Positions 8,432 to 16,284 are shown, numbered from the stretch's first letter. The stretch: DNA of 64,000 nucleotides from Bosea sp. BIWAKO-01 (GCF_001748145.1 NZ_BCQA01000002.1:124001-188000); one strand, 5' to 3'. The notes: generated from the letters alone by a model not told the origin. Program-made: numbers and translations.

Positions 8432-9027
8432 GTCGGCCGGGTCGAGCGGGACTGGCTCAGCTGTCTGTGGCGGGGCGTCAGCGGCGGGGCAGGGAGCGCC
8501 GAACCATCGAGATTGAGCAGGTCCTGGCGTTCGCCTGGTAATGCTGAATCGCCGCCACCAGCCATGAACTCGTCGTGGTTGGTATGGGCTGGCAGCTGCG
8601 CCTGAATAACCACCGCGGCGGCTGCGGAGGATCGCAAAGTCTTGGCGCGCAGCCGGCCGGCGAGGGTCTTTGCCCGGGACGGCCGTCTCGGTCTTGGATC
8701 ATCGGGGCCGTACTTTGGAGGCCGCCCTCGTCCGCGTTTTTTTCCCTGGCCGTCAAGCAAGCCAAATTTTGCCGCGACGTCTAGCGCGGTCTTGCGATCG
8801 TAGCGCCCGCCCGGCGTCGACAAGTGGACAAATTTCAATTGCAGCTTTTCGGCGGCGACGTCGGCATCGATCCGGGCCAGGCGGCGTTCATAGCTGCGGC
8901 GCGCATCCTCGAATTCTTGCTCGGCCTCGGCCCGAGCAGCGGCGGCCGCGACTGTGATGTTGAGCGTGTGACGGCGAATTTTATCGCGGGGGCGCTCGAC
9001 GCCCCAGACGTATCGAAAGACCGGCAT
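8362..9027 (-). CDS. Unknown coiled protein with basic RGRPPK motif (N-terminal part)
   Basis: The first 170 or so residues look genuine: a charged, Ala/Glu/Arg-rich helix likely to form a coiled coil (residues about 25-65), then a basic cluster GKKRGRGRPPKYGP near residue 98, which resembles an AT-hook (R-G-R-P) that binds the minor groove of AT-rich DNA. The last 35 residues (Ser/Arg/Trp-rich) look like out-of-frame translation of the next segment, so the natural product probably continues into the 7493-8431 frame. It is the promoter-proximal gene of the helicase unit. The 70 bp upstream are strikingly AT-rich. AT-hook function is an inference from four residues. Confidence 0.5.
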   Translation of the reverse strand: MPVFRYVWGVERPRDKIRRHTLNITVAAAAARAEAEQEFEDARRSYERRLARIDADVAAEKLQLKFVHLSTPGGRYDRKTALDVAAKFGLLDGQGKKRGRGRPPKYGPDDPRPRRPSRAKTLAGRLRAKTLRSSAAAAVVIQAQLPAHTNHDEFMAGGGDSALPGERQDLLNLDGSALPAPPLTPRHRQLSQSRSTRPTWRPSIMLWRSEPSSSWLIQRSL

Positions 9028-9598
9028 TCAAATTCCAGAGCAATATTAAATGGCAATATACGTAAAATTATACGCAAATATATCTTACCTCACCTTCAAC
9101 CGCCCGAGCAAGGGCCTGAAGCAAGTGCATCATTACGACGCTCGAGATCATGCAGTGTCACGAACGTCGCGGTCTGCCTTCGGCGCTGCGCCGTGGTCGG
9201 GCCAATTGCGCTATTATAGCCGCCTGGGTCCATGCATTTTTCGAGCTCGGCCCTTTTGCCCAACCTCGCCATAGTGCAAGGATTGCGCTGCCGCGGAGGC
9301 CGCACACTGCAAGAGCAGAAGAGTGCGGAAATTGTCGGGCCGCGCTTCGCGCAGTGCTGCGGGATGAGCGTGCCCTGCGCCGGGTGAGGCAGAGTGCCAA
9401 TCCATCGTGCCTCAAAACGGACAGTCTCAGTGACGTGTGCGAAGATTATGCGTGCGGGATAGGGCATTAAAAGCGGAGTTTGTTAAGTTCAGTCGCGCTC
9501 GTTCGCGGCCAATATTTCTGGCAGGATGGCGGGCAGCTAAATCGTGCCGACAGGTGCCGCGGGAGCGTAAACGTTCCATAATCTTCCTTATGCGAATC
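9028..9598. other. Intergenic region upstream of helicase unit
   Basis: About 570 bases. The part next to the helicase unit (about 9028-9095) is AT-rich and likely holds its promoter. The remainder has overlapping frames on both strands, none with coding character or a ribosome site. The IS target GGCTGG (9599-9604) marks its right edge. Confidence 0.45.
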
Positions 9599-9604
9599 GG
9601 CTGG
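9599..9604. repeat. Target duplication GGCTGG, left copy
   Basis: The same six bases occur to the left of IS copy 1, between the two copies (11161-11166) and to the right of copy 2 (12721-12726). Confidence 0.7.
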
Positions 9605-9687
9605 TGTAGGCGCAAAGCTAAAATGTCCCACCGTGGCAAACTAGGAATGTCACACTCCCCGGGCTGATGGGTTTGGGGGGGGGTGGC

Positions 9688-11113
9688 ATGGGCTGGGTGG
9701 AGATGAGCGAACGAGAGCTTCGGCGTGCTGAAGTGCTGGGGTCGGTTTTGTCTGGCCGGCTGACGATGACGGCGGCGGCCGGTTTGATGGGCGTGTCTCG
9801 GCGCCAGGCGCATCGTCTTGCGCTTCTGTTTGCAGATGGCGGCGCGGCGGGCCTGCGCCATCGCGCGCGCGGACGTCCGTCGAACCGTTTGCTGGGGCCG
9901 CATGTGCGCAATCTGGCCCTGGCATATGTGGCGGAGCACTACCGGGATTTCGGGCCGACCTTTGCGAGCCAGATGCTGCTGGAGCGGCATGGACTGAGCG
10001 TCTCCCGGGAGACGCTACGCAAATGGATGAGCGAGGACGGGCTCTGGCTGTCGCGCACGCAGCGACGCCGGTTTCACCAGCCGCGCATCCGCCGCGATCA
10101 TTTTGGCGAACTGGTTCAGATTGATGGCAGCGAACACGCCTGGTTCGAGGATCGCGGCGGGCGCTGCACGCTGATCGTGTTTATCGACGACGCGACGAGC
10201 CGCCTGGTGGCGCTTCGTTTTGTGGCGTCGGAGAGCGCCTTTGCGTATTTTGAGACGCTGAAGGGCTATCTGACGAGCCATGGTCGGCCCCTTGCCTTCT
10301 ATTCCGACAAGCACTCGATCTTCCGGGTGTCGAAGCCCCAGGCTCTCGGAGGCCAAGGCATGACGCAGTTCGGGCGGGCGCTGTCCGAGCTGAGCATTGA
10401 GATCCTGTGCGCTCATTCGAGCCAGGCCAAGGGCCGGGTTGAGCGGGTGAACCGCACCTTGCAGGACCGGCTGGTGAAGGAGCTGCGGCTGGCCGGGATC
10501 TCGTCGATCGAGGCGGCGAACACGTACCTTCCGGGCTTTGTCGAGCGTTTCAATGCGCGCTTCGCGACGCCCGCCTTCCCGTCCGGAGGACCTGCATCGT
10601 CCTCTCGAGAGCACGTCGGATCGGCTCGACACGATCCTGGCGTGGCGCGAACAGCGCTATGTCACGCAGCAGTTGGCCCTCTCTTATGACGGCAAGCGCG
10701 TCATTCTGGACGAGACGCCTGTGACCGCTGGCCTGGTGGGCAAATATGTTGAGACCTACGAGTTTCCCGATGGCCGGCTCGAGATCCGCTGGAAGGGCGT
10801 TTGCCTGGCCTACCGGACCTTCGACAAGAAGCAGCGTGTGACCCATGCCGCGATCGTCGAGAACAAGCGCTTGTCGGAAGTTCTGGCCTGGGTGAAGGCC
10901 CGCCAGGATGAGATCAGGCCGGCACCGGTGAAGACCACTAGCGAAGCCGGTGGCTATGTGGCTCGTCCCAAGGGACGAAGGCGAGGTCGCCCTTCTTTCG
11001 TCGATCTGCACATCGCCGCCAAAGGCGCCCTTCCCCACGCCTCTGTTGGGGCTGCTGCGATATGTGAGGTCTCCGCAGCCCCAACAGAGGCTCCGTCGAG
11101 AGCGCGGCTGTGA
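9688..11113 (+). pseudogene. ISNCY/IS1202-type transposase, broken by +1 frameshift
   Basis: Same protein as the intact copy at 11249-12673, but CCC replaces CC at about 10570-10572. The frame shifts after the RFNARFATP segment and terminates early, at 10689. All three catalytic residues (QIDGS, YSDKH, GRVERVN) lie before the shift; the C-terminal third, probably needed for end recognition or multimerisation, is read only in another frame (10573-11113). It could be moved in trans by copy 2. A sequencing error in one copy cannot be excluded. Confidence 0.75.
11040..11090 (+). repeat. 16-bp perfect inverted repeat in the 3' part of the transposase (copy 1)
   Basis: The arms CCTCTGTTGGGGCTGC and GCAGCCCCAACAGAGG (11040-11055 and 11075-11090) are separated by 19 bases. 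The identical structure lies at 12600-12650 in copy 2. Confidence 0.8.
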
Positions 11114-11160
11114 CATTTCTAAATTGCCAAAACCTGAGACATTTCAAAGGTGTTGCAACA

Positions 11161-11166
11161 GGCTGG
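11161..11166. repeat. Target duplication GGCTGG, middle copy
   Basis: Six-base spacer between the two tandem IS copies, identical to the outer flanks. Confidence 0.7.
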
Positions 11167-11248
11167 TGTAGGCGCAAAGCTAAAATGTCCCACCGTGGCA
11201 AACTAGGAATGTCACACTCCCCGGGCTGATGGGTTTGGGGGGGGTGGC

Positions 11249-12673
11249 ATGGGCTGGGTGGAGATGAGCGAACGAGAGCTTCGGCGTGCTGAAGTGCTGG
11301 GGTCGGTTTTGTCTGGCCGGCTGACGATGACGGCGGCGGCCGGTTTGATGGGCGTGTCTCGGCGCCAGGCGCATCGTCTTGCGCTTCTGTTTGCAGATGG
11401 CGGCGCGGCGGGCCTGCGCCATCGCGCGCGCGGACGTCCGTCGAACCGTTTGCTGGGGCCGCATGTGCGCAATCTGGCCCTGGCATATGTGGCGGAGCAC
11501 TACCGGGATTTCGGGCCGACCTTTGCGAGCCAGATGCTGCTGGAGCGGCATGGACTGAGCGTCTCCCGGGAGACGCTACGCAAATGGATGAGCGAGGACG
11601 GGCTCTGGCTGTCGCGCACGCAGCGACGCCGGTTTCACCAGCCGCGCATCCGCCGCGATCATTTTGGCGAACTGGTTCAGATTGATGGCAGCGAACACGC
11701 CTGGTTCGAGGATCGCGGCGGGCGCTGCACGCTGATCGTGTTTATCGACGACGCGACGAGCCGCCTGGTGGCGCTTCGTTTTGTGGCGTCGGAGAGCGCC
11801 TTTGCGTATTTTGAGACGCTGAAGGGCTATCTGACGAGCCATGGTCGGCCCCTTGCCTTCTATTCCGACAAGCACTCGATCTTCCGGGTGTCGAAGCCCC
11901 AGGCTCTCGGAGGCCAAGGCATGACGCAGTTCGGGCGGGCGCTGTCCGAGCTGAGCATTGAGATCCTGTGCGCTCATTCGAGCCAGGCCAAGGGCCGGGT
12001 TGAGCGGGTGAACCGCACCTTGCAGGACCGGCTGGTGAAGGAGCTGCGGCTGGCCGGGATCTCGTCGATCGAGGCGGCGAACACGTACCTTCCGGGCTTT
12101 GTCGAGCGTTTCAATGCGCGCTTCGCGACGCCGCCTTCCCGTCCGGAGGACCTGCATCGTCCTCTCGAGAGCACGTCGGATCGGCTCGACACGATCCTGG
12201 CGTGGCGCGAACAGCGCTATGTCACGCAGCAGTTGGCCCTCTCTTATGACGGCAAGCGCGTCATTCTGGACGAGACGCCTGTGACCGCTGGCCTGGTGGG
12301 CAAATATGTTGAGACCTACGAGTTTCCCGATGGCCGGCTCGAGATCCGCTGGAAGGGCGTTTGCCTGGCCTACCGGACCTTCGACAAGAAGCAGCGTGTG
12401 ACCCATGCCGCGATCGTCGAGAACAAGCGCTTGTCGGAAGTTCTGGCCTGGGTGAAGGCCCGCCAGGATGAGATCAGGCCGGCACCGGTGAAGACCACTA
12501 GCGAAGCCGGTGGCTATGTGGCTCGTCCCAAGGGACGAAGGCGAGGTCGCCCTTCTTTCGTCGATCTGCACATCGCCGCCAAAGGCGCCCTTCCCCACGC
12601 CTCTGTTGGGGCTGCTGCGATATGTGAGGTCTCCGCAGCCCCAACAGAGGCTCCGTCGAGAGCGCGGCTGTGA
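11249..12673 (+). CDS. ISNCY/IS1202-type DDE transposase
   Basis: A 474-residue transposase. Residues 1-60 carry a helix-turn-helix (RLTMTAAAGLMGVSRRQAHRL) that should bind the element ends; a second helical region spans 60-130. The RNase-H-like core has the DDE triad in QIDGSEHAW (near 147), FYSDKHSIF (near 212) and QAKGRVERVN (near 250). The C-terminal part (300-430) is a beta-rich domain usual in this family, ending in a basic RPKGRRRGRP stretch. The ATG at 11249 lies behind the G-rich run GGGGGGGG, which may act as its ribosome site. It overlaps no other gene. Whether the last 30 residues, which cover the 16-bp inverted repeat, are needed is unknown. Confidence 0.9.
   Translation: MGWVEMSERELRRAEVLGSVLSGRLTMTAAAGLMGVSRRQAHRLALLFADGGAAGLRHRARGRPSNRLLGPHVRNLALAYVAEHYRDFGPTFASQMLLERHGLSVSRETLRKWMSEDGLWLSRTQRRRFHQPRIRRDHFGELVQIDGSEHAWFEDRGGRCTLIVFIDDATSRLVALRFVASESAFAYFETLKGYLTSHGRPLAFYSDKHSIFRVSKPQALGGQGMTQFGRALSELSIEILCAHSSQAKGRVERVNRTLQDRLVKELRLAGISSIEAANTYLPGFVERFNARFATPPSRPEDLHRPLESTSDRLDTILAWREQRYVTQQLALSYDGKRVILDETPVTAGLVGKYVETYEFPDGRLEIRWKGVCLAYRTFDKKQRVTHAAIVENKRLSEVLAWVKARQDEIRPAPVKTTSEAGGYVARPKGRRRGRPSFVDLHIAAKGALPHASVGAAAICEVSAAPTEAPSRARL
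12600..12650 (+). repeat. 16-bp perfect inverted repeat in the 3' part of the transposase (copy 2)
   Basis: Same arms as in copy 1, at 12600-12615 and 12635-12650, 19-base loop, about 70 bp from the right end of the element. Confidence 0.8.
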
Positions 12674-12812
12674 CATTTCTAAATTGCCAAAACCTGAGAC
12701 ATTTCAAAGGTGTTGCAACAGGCTGGCGTATCCGCGGCGTCCGTCGGCGGTACGCGTCACGTTTGCGGTATTGAGCCTCATTACCAAATCCATCGTGCTC
12801 TGCAGAAAAACT

Positions 12813-12832
12813 GAGGTATTGAGCCTATTTTT
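12813..12832 (+). repeat. 20-bp inverted repeat, left arm
   Basis: GAGGTATTGAGCCTATTTTT. Its exact reverse complement is at 13200-13219. The 12-base core GGTATTGAGCCT also occurs in direct orientation at 12767-12778. Confidence 0.8.
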
Positions 12833-13199
12833 GCCCCATCCAAAAGGGGCCCGAAATGGGCGCCTACGCTTCAGATTTTGTGGACTCGTACAAACCCCGC
12901 GGTGGCTGGCGACACTCCGCTTCGAAGCGACGATCCCGCCGGCGGCATCTGCTGGCTGAAGCACTGGCAGCTGCTGCCGGCGTTCCCCACCACGACGAGG
13001 CCCGTAGACGGGCTTAAAGACCCCATGGAGCCTCCCTCCCCTCCAAGGACCAGGCTCTGCCCTTCGCTGACGGCGTTGCCCGCTCAGGGCGCCTGAGAAG
13101 CCCCCAGCCAAGGACGGCGCCCCCCGCAAATGCGCAGCCTCACAGTGGCTGCCTCCCACCAAGGACAGGCTCGGAATGGGCCTCATTCCCCAAAAAATG

Positions 13200-13219
13200 A
13201 AAAATAGGCTCAATACCTC
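13200..13219 (-). repeat. 20-bp inverted repeat, right arm
   Basis: AAAAATAGGCTCAATACCTC, the exact reverse complement of 12813-12832. Confidence 0.8.
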
Positions 13220-13640
13220 AAAATTTGTGGGTGCCTTCGCACGCCACAATTTTTGAGTGACGCCTTCGCGTCATTTCGGTCTCCGACAGCCCCCAGGACC
13301 ACACCACTTCCATCCTCTTCCAATCTCGAGGCGTGCCTGCGCACGCCAGCCTAGGCCTTCGCCCCGGCCCGATCGCTTTTGGATGTCGTTTGGCCGCCCT
13401 TCGGCGACCCTTTTTACGGTGGTCCAGCGCCTGCACGCTCTTGGGGCTTGGAGACGGGATGGCCGTGAATTAAGGCACGAAAATTCGCGTGTCCGACGCC
13501 TCATGACGAGGCTACGGGATAGGCGCCTTGGCCTACGCCAAAGAGCCTTCCGTGACCCTTCCGCGTGCCTGCGCACGAGCGAATTTTGATGCCTTATCGG
13601 TCGCCCTCTTCGGGGCTCCTAACCCTGGCCAGTGAGGCTG
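13218..13640. repeat. Cluster of short GC hairpins
   Basis: Successive palindromes: 13218-13256 (13-bp stem with one mismatch, an inner GTGC/GCAC stem and a CTTC loop), 13258-13273 (TGACGC/GCGTCA), 13330-13347 (GGCGTGC/GCACGCC), 13395-13406 (CGCC/GGCG), 13520-13535 (TAGGC/GCCTA), 13564-13577 (CGTGC/GCACG) and about 13628-13646 (GAGGC/GCCTC). Most loops are CTTC or CTGC. Confidence 0.65.
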
Positions 13641-13808
13641 CTTCGCTGCCTCGGTTTTGCTGCCACCATACGGCGTCAGAAGCTTCTTTTGGCCCACGAG
13701 CCGGGCTCTTTTCACTAAGGGTTTCGTTCTACGAACCGTCAGACCGTGCTGCCTCCCTTGGCTTTCCCTTAGTTCGCCTCTGGCACTCTGCCGGTAGGAG
13801 GAGCAGCA

Positions 13809-14339
13809 ATGTCGTTCCGACGGGCTTTGGCCGGCATGAGTTCGCCACAATGCGAGATCGTCTGCGGATGCGTCTTCATCATCTCGATGGGGGCTGGTCT
13901 CGGCCTACTCACCCCATCGCCACATCGACAAGCCGAAATCAAAGCATCGCTTCGCGCCCCCCTCACCTCGGGGTTGCCCGATCGTTCGGATATTGAGGTT
14001 GTCCGCCCGGGCAAGTCGGCTTCGTCGACGATGCAGCGGATTACAGCTGCGCCCTTCCCAATCTGCCGCCGCGGCGCGGAAAACTGCGTCATCGACGCTC
14101 AGGAGACAGGCGGTGCCCGATGTCCCAGCGAACGCGCTCTAGGCGATCGCGCGAAGTACCGACTGGTAGAGTTGCTCTCCGCCGGCGAGTTCAGCCTGGC
14201 GGCGTACGGCAGCCGGGACAGAGACCAGTATGGACGCGCCCTCAGTGTCGTCTATCAGGGTGGTCAGTCCGTTGGAGCCGTCCTGATCTCGGAGGGCCTA
14301 GCACGGGCTTGGGAAGGCCGTAGGCGGCCATGGTGCTAA
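13809..14339 (+). CDS. Thermonuclease (SNase)-like protein with collapsed active site
   Basis: A 176-residue protein with an N-terminal hydrophobic segment (residues about 17-34: EIVCGCVFIISMGAGLGLL) that anchors or exports it. Residues 85-176 match the C-terminal half of micrococcal-nuclease-like proteins: ARCPSERALGDRAKYRLVELL, then DQYGRALSVV, then EGLARAWEGRRRPWC. Family members have a V-D-G-D-T strand followed about 15 residues later by R-I-x-x-I-D-A-P-E. Here NCVID runs straight into AQETGGARC, as if an internal piece between two ID codon pairs had been deleted. The key Asp/Arg residues are missing, so nuclease activity is unlikely. The start has an excellent GGAGGAG site. Confidence 0.7.
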   Translation: MSFRRALAGMSSPQCEIVCGCVFIISMGAGLGLLTPSPHRQAEIKASLRAPLTSGLPDRSDIEVVRPGKSASSTMQRITAAPFPICRRGAENCVIDAQETGGARCPSERALGDRAKYRLVELLSAGEFSLAAYGSRDRDQYGRALSVVYQGGQSVGAVLISEGLARAWEGRRRPWC

Positions 14340-15064
14340 GCAGCCGCCCCAAGCGCCTCCCGCAGGCAGAGAGGGGTGCGTGACGCGTCCCTGCCGATCC
14401 GTCCATCTGGATGCCTCGTCAGTCCACTCCGGATTTTGCGCAAGGCGATTAAAGGGTTTCGAAACCATCAGGGGCGACACTACAAGCGCCCCAGGTATTG
14501 CGTCGGCAATAGCGCTGGCTCGGCCCGCGAGACACAGACCGGGCCAGCGCTAATCCTGTTTAACTGGACCGGACTTGACCGATATTCCTGCCTGGACTCT
14601 CGCAGGGTGTCACTTCGGCTCGACCCCAATCACCGCCGGCACGCGCGATACAGATGCGCCCCACGCTCTCGCACCGCGCTCCCGACCCAACTCCGACATT
14701 TGCGGTGAGCCGCAGGACGGTCAAAAGTCGCCCATTCCCGACCTCTGGGACGTCCGCATGCGGGCGGTTCAACTTCGCAATCAGCAACGCGCCGAAATCG
14801 CGTAGCCAACGCGGTGAAAAGCTGCTTTCGGCCACAGCCCGTTTCCTAGGCAGAGTATCGGTTGCATTTGAAACGAATGATGCGCTCACCGCATGATTAG
14901 GCGCACAAATCACTGATTCACAAGCTATTCATGCGACAAGCGCATATCAGAACTGAATTGATGCCCCTGTTTGCGGCGGGCAGCTCGGCTTATGTGCAGT
15001 GCACAACGAGATTGTCGCTGTGGGCACCGCCCCTGTCCGGAATATCCGCCAGAGGAGTATCACC
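14340..15064. other. Intergenic region, no gene seen
   Basis: About 720 bases. Around 14690-14760 there is GC-rich sequence similar in style to the dispersed intergenic repeats elsewhere in the window, but too degenerate to align with confidence. The last 150 bases are AT-richer and likely carry the promoter of the DUF1127 gene; I cannot place its boxes. Confidence 0.45.
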
Positions 15065-15220
15065 ATGCTCGTCACCATGATTGCCGCCAAAATCCGCACC
15101 TTCCTGCGCTATCGCGAGACAGTTCGCGAGCTGTCGCGTCTGACCAACCGTGAGCTCGACGATCTTGGCCTGTCACGCTCGGAGATCCCCTTCATCGCCC
15201 GCTCGCACGCTGCGGCCTGA
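15065..15220 (+). CDS. DUF1127 domain mini-protein
   Basis: A 51-residue basic protein. The core RETVRELSRLTNRELDDLGL is the DUF1127 signature, followed by SRSEIPFIARSHA. DUF1127 proteins are small, Arg-rich and frequent in alphaproteobacteria. Some act in phosphate or carbon metabolism by binding RNA or RNA-turnover proteins; for this one nothing more is known. The ATG at 15065 follows AGAGGAG. A strong terminator 100 bp downstream closes a monocistronic unit. Confidence 0.9.
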   Translation: MLVTMIAAKIRTFLRYRETVRELSRLTNRELDDLGLSRSEIPFIARSHAAA

Positions 15221-15320
15221 AGTCACTGAATAGAACCGCCGCGTCACCGGGCGCAGCGCGTTCCAGGTCGTTTCTCCCGGGGCTCATGTTTCCCTCCCCT
15301 TGAGCTTCGGTCGAAGAGCG

Positions 15321-15344
15321 AATGCCCGCCTCACGGCGGGCATT
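15321..15344 (+). terminator. Rho-independent terminator after DUF1127 gene
   Basis: Perfect 10-bp stem AATGCCCGCC / GGCGGGCATT with a TCAC loop, followed by TTGCATTT. Confidence 0.85.
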
Positions 15345-15731
15345 TTGCATTTCAGGGCTGCTTTCACTTGACCCGGAATCCGGCTGCGTACTCGTCCGAG
15401 CCGTAAGAGCCCGAGCTCAACTCCTCCTTGTCATCGGAGGCGGCCTCGCCGCCACGAAAACCTGGTTGGGGCAAACTTTCCAATGGGGCGAACGAAGCCG
15501 GAGGATGCCAGGCTCGAAGCGAGCCCCGAACATCCAACAGTCAAGTGGCTCATCAGGATTGGGCGCAATGGGCAGTGGCAGGTTGCACCGATAGACGCGA
15601 ACGGGTCGCTTGGGCTGAGCGATGACGAGATCTGCTCGGATCTCCGTCGTACGGCGGGGCAGAACGGGTTCGATGTCTGGCGGGGAAAGGATGAACTGAG
15701 AGCGCTCCCCAGGCGGCAACACCCGCCCGAA
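15345..15731. other. Intergenic region, no reliable gene
   Basis: About 390 bases downstream of the toxin gene. Overlapping frames exist on both strands (plus 15483 onward, minus 15417-15722) but neither has a good ribosome site or a known motif. Confidence 0.4.
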
Positions 15732-16079
15732 TTAGACGCCCATATACTTCCGGAGTTGATCCCCAACCTGGGCCATTGTCGTCGGCTTGATCCGACCCAG
15801 CTTCTCCGCGTGGCCTGCCTCGATCGTCGCGATTTTGCATGGACGAATGACCGATGGCGCCGGCAACCCGGCCTCGCCATAAGTCAGGCCCAGCGACACG
15901 TCTCCCGGCCATGACCGGTTCTCGGCACTGGTGATCATGACCACCCACAACAGGCCTTCGCCTTCTCCTACGCCGCCATGGCTGACGACAAGCGCCGGCC
16001 GATGCTGGCGGGCATTGCGGTCGGTGTAGGGGAATGGCACGCGCACAACGTCGCCCTGGCTAAAGTCAGAGGTTGGCAT
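15732..16079 (-). CDS. PemK/MazF-type toxin (type II toxin-antitoxin)
   Basis: A 115-residue protein of the PemK/MazF fold. The N-terminus SQGDVVRVPFPYTDRNARQHRPALVVS is the family hallmark (G-D-V-V-x-V-x-F-P strand with a conserved Arg-Pro-A-L-V-V). The middle holds ITSAENRSWPGDVSL and the end a conserved RPCKIATIEAGHAEKLGRI stretch. These toxins are endoribonucleases that cut mRNA. The start at 16079 is chosen because it lies 14 bp inside the antitoxin gene, the usual coupled arrangement; the longer frame to 16124 has no ribosome site. Expression should be repressed by the antitoxin through the palindrome at 16302-16332. Confidence 0.85.
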   Translation of the reverse strand: MPTSDFSQGDVVRVPFPYTDRNARQHRPALVVSHGGVGEGEGLLWVVMITSAENRSWPGDVSLGLTYGEAGLPAPSVIRPCKIATIEAGHAEKLGRIKPTTMAQVGDQLRKYMGV

Positions 16080-16284
16080 AGGCCCTCCGGTCGGCTTCGC
16101 CATCCCACTCGCTGAATGTGCCAAACGGATCTTCGATCGGGGCTGCTGCCGGTGCCTTGCGGATCACTACCGCGTCGCCCTCAATGCTATAGGCAATCTC
16201 GTCGCCCTCGCGCAGATGCAATGCAGCCCGGATGGGCTGCGGAATCGTTGTCTGCGCCTTGGATGTCAATTTGCTTGTGATCAT
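16066..16284 (-). CDS. AbrB/MazE-type antitoxin
   Basis: A 72-residue protein. Residues 1-45 form a swapped-hairpin AbrB DNA-binding domain (ITSKLTSKAQTTIPQPIRAAL, then LREGDEIAYSIEGDAVVIRK). Residues 46-72 are an acidic tail (PFGTFSEWDGEADRRAY) that should wrap the toxin. The pair overlaps by 14 bp, with the antitoxin first. It starts 17 bp downstream of a perfect palindrome, consistent with self-repression. Confidence 0.88.
   Translation of the reverse strand: MITSKLTSKAQTTIPQPIRAALHLREGDEIAYSIEGDAVVIRKAPAAAPIEDPFGTFSEWDGEADRRAYANL

Larger units (their letters stand above)
9605..11160 (+). mobile_element. ISNCY/IS1202-type insertion sequence, copy 1
   Basis: A 1556-bp element starting TGTAGGCGC and ending GTTGCAACA. 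Its ends share an imperfect inverted repeat in which AATGTC occurs twice, about 25 bases apart (9621-9655 on the left, about 11110-11143 on the right). It is flanked by the 6-bp repeat GGCTGG. By eye it is the same as copy 2 except for two extra bases: one more G in the G-run before the start codon (9 versus 8) and one more C at about 10571 that breaks the transposase. Family assignment rests on the transposase; the exact ends are inferred from the flanking repeats. Confidence 0.8.
11167..12720 (+). mobile_element. ISNCY/IS1202-type insertion sequence, copy 2 (intact)
   Basis: A 1554-bp copy directly downstream of copy 1 in the same orientation, separated by 6 bp. Ends as in copy 1 (TGTAGGCGC to GTTGCAACA). 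It encodes a complete transposase and should be capable of moving. Direct tandem copies separated by the short target repeat are what a second insertion at the same site, or insertion of a dimer, would leave. Confidence 0.85.
12727..13808. other. Long non-coding region rich in inverted repeats
   Basis: About 1.1 kb with no credible gene. The left half (12813-13219) is enclosed by a 20-bp inverted repeat. The right half (13218-13640) is a series of short GC-rich hairpins with TTC- or CTGC-type loops. Long frames exist in the minus strand but have no ribosome site and low-complexity composition. Confidence 0.5.

Noticed and set aside
9667..9690. Programmed frameshifting at the G-run before the transposase
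   Set aside because: The run lies before the start codon, so its length difference between copies does not affect the protein; it may only affect translation start.
11576..12676. A 366-codon minus-strand frame inside IS copy 2
   Set aside because: Antisense of the transposase; no motif, and the same frame is broken in copy 1.
12704..13249. A 181-codon minus-strand frame next to the IS
   Set aside because: It runs through the inverted repeats and the IS end, has low-complexity Arg/Gly sequence and no ribosome site.
15417..15722. Possible gene directly downstream of the toxin on the minus strand
   Set aside because: GTG start without ribosome site, Pro/Arg-rich, no family match; an opposite frame is equally open.
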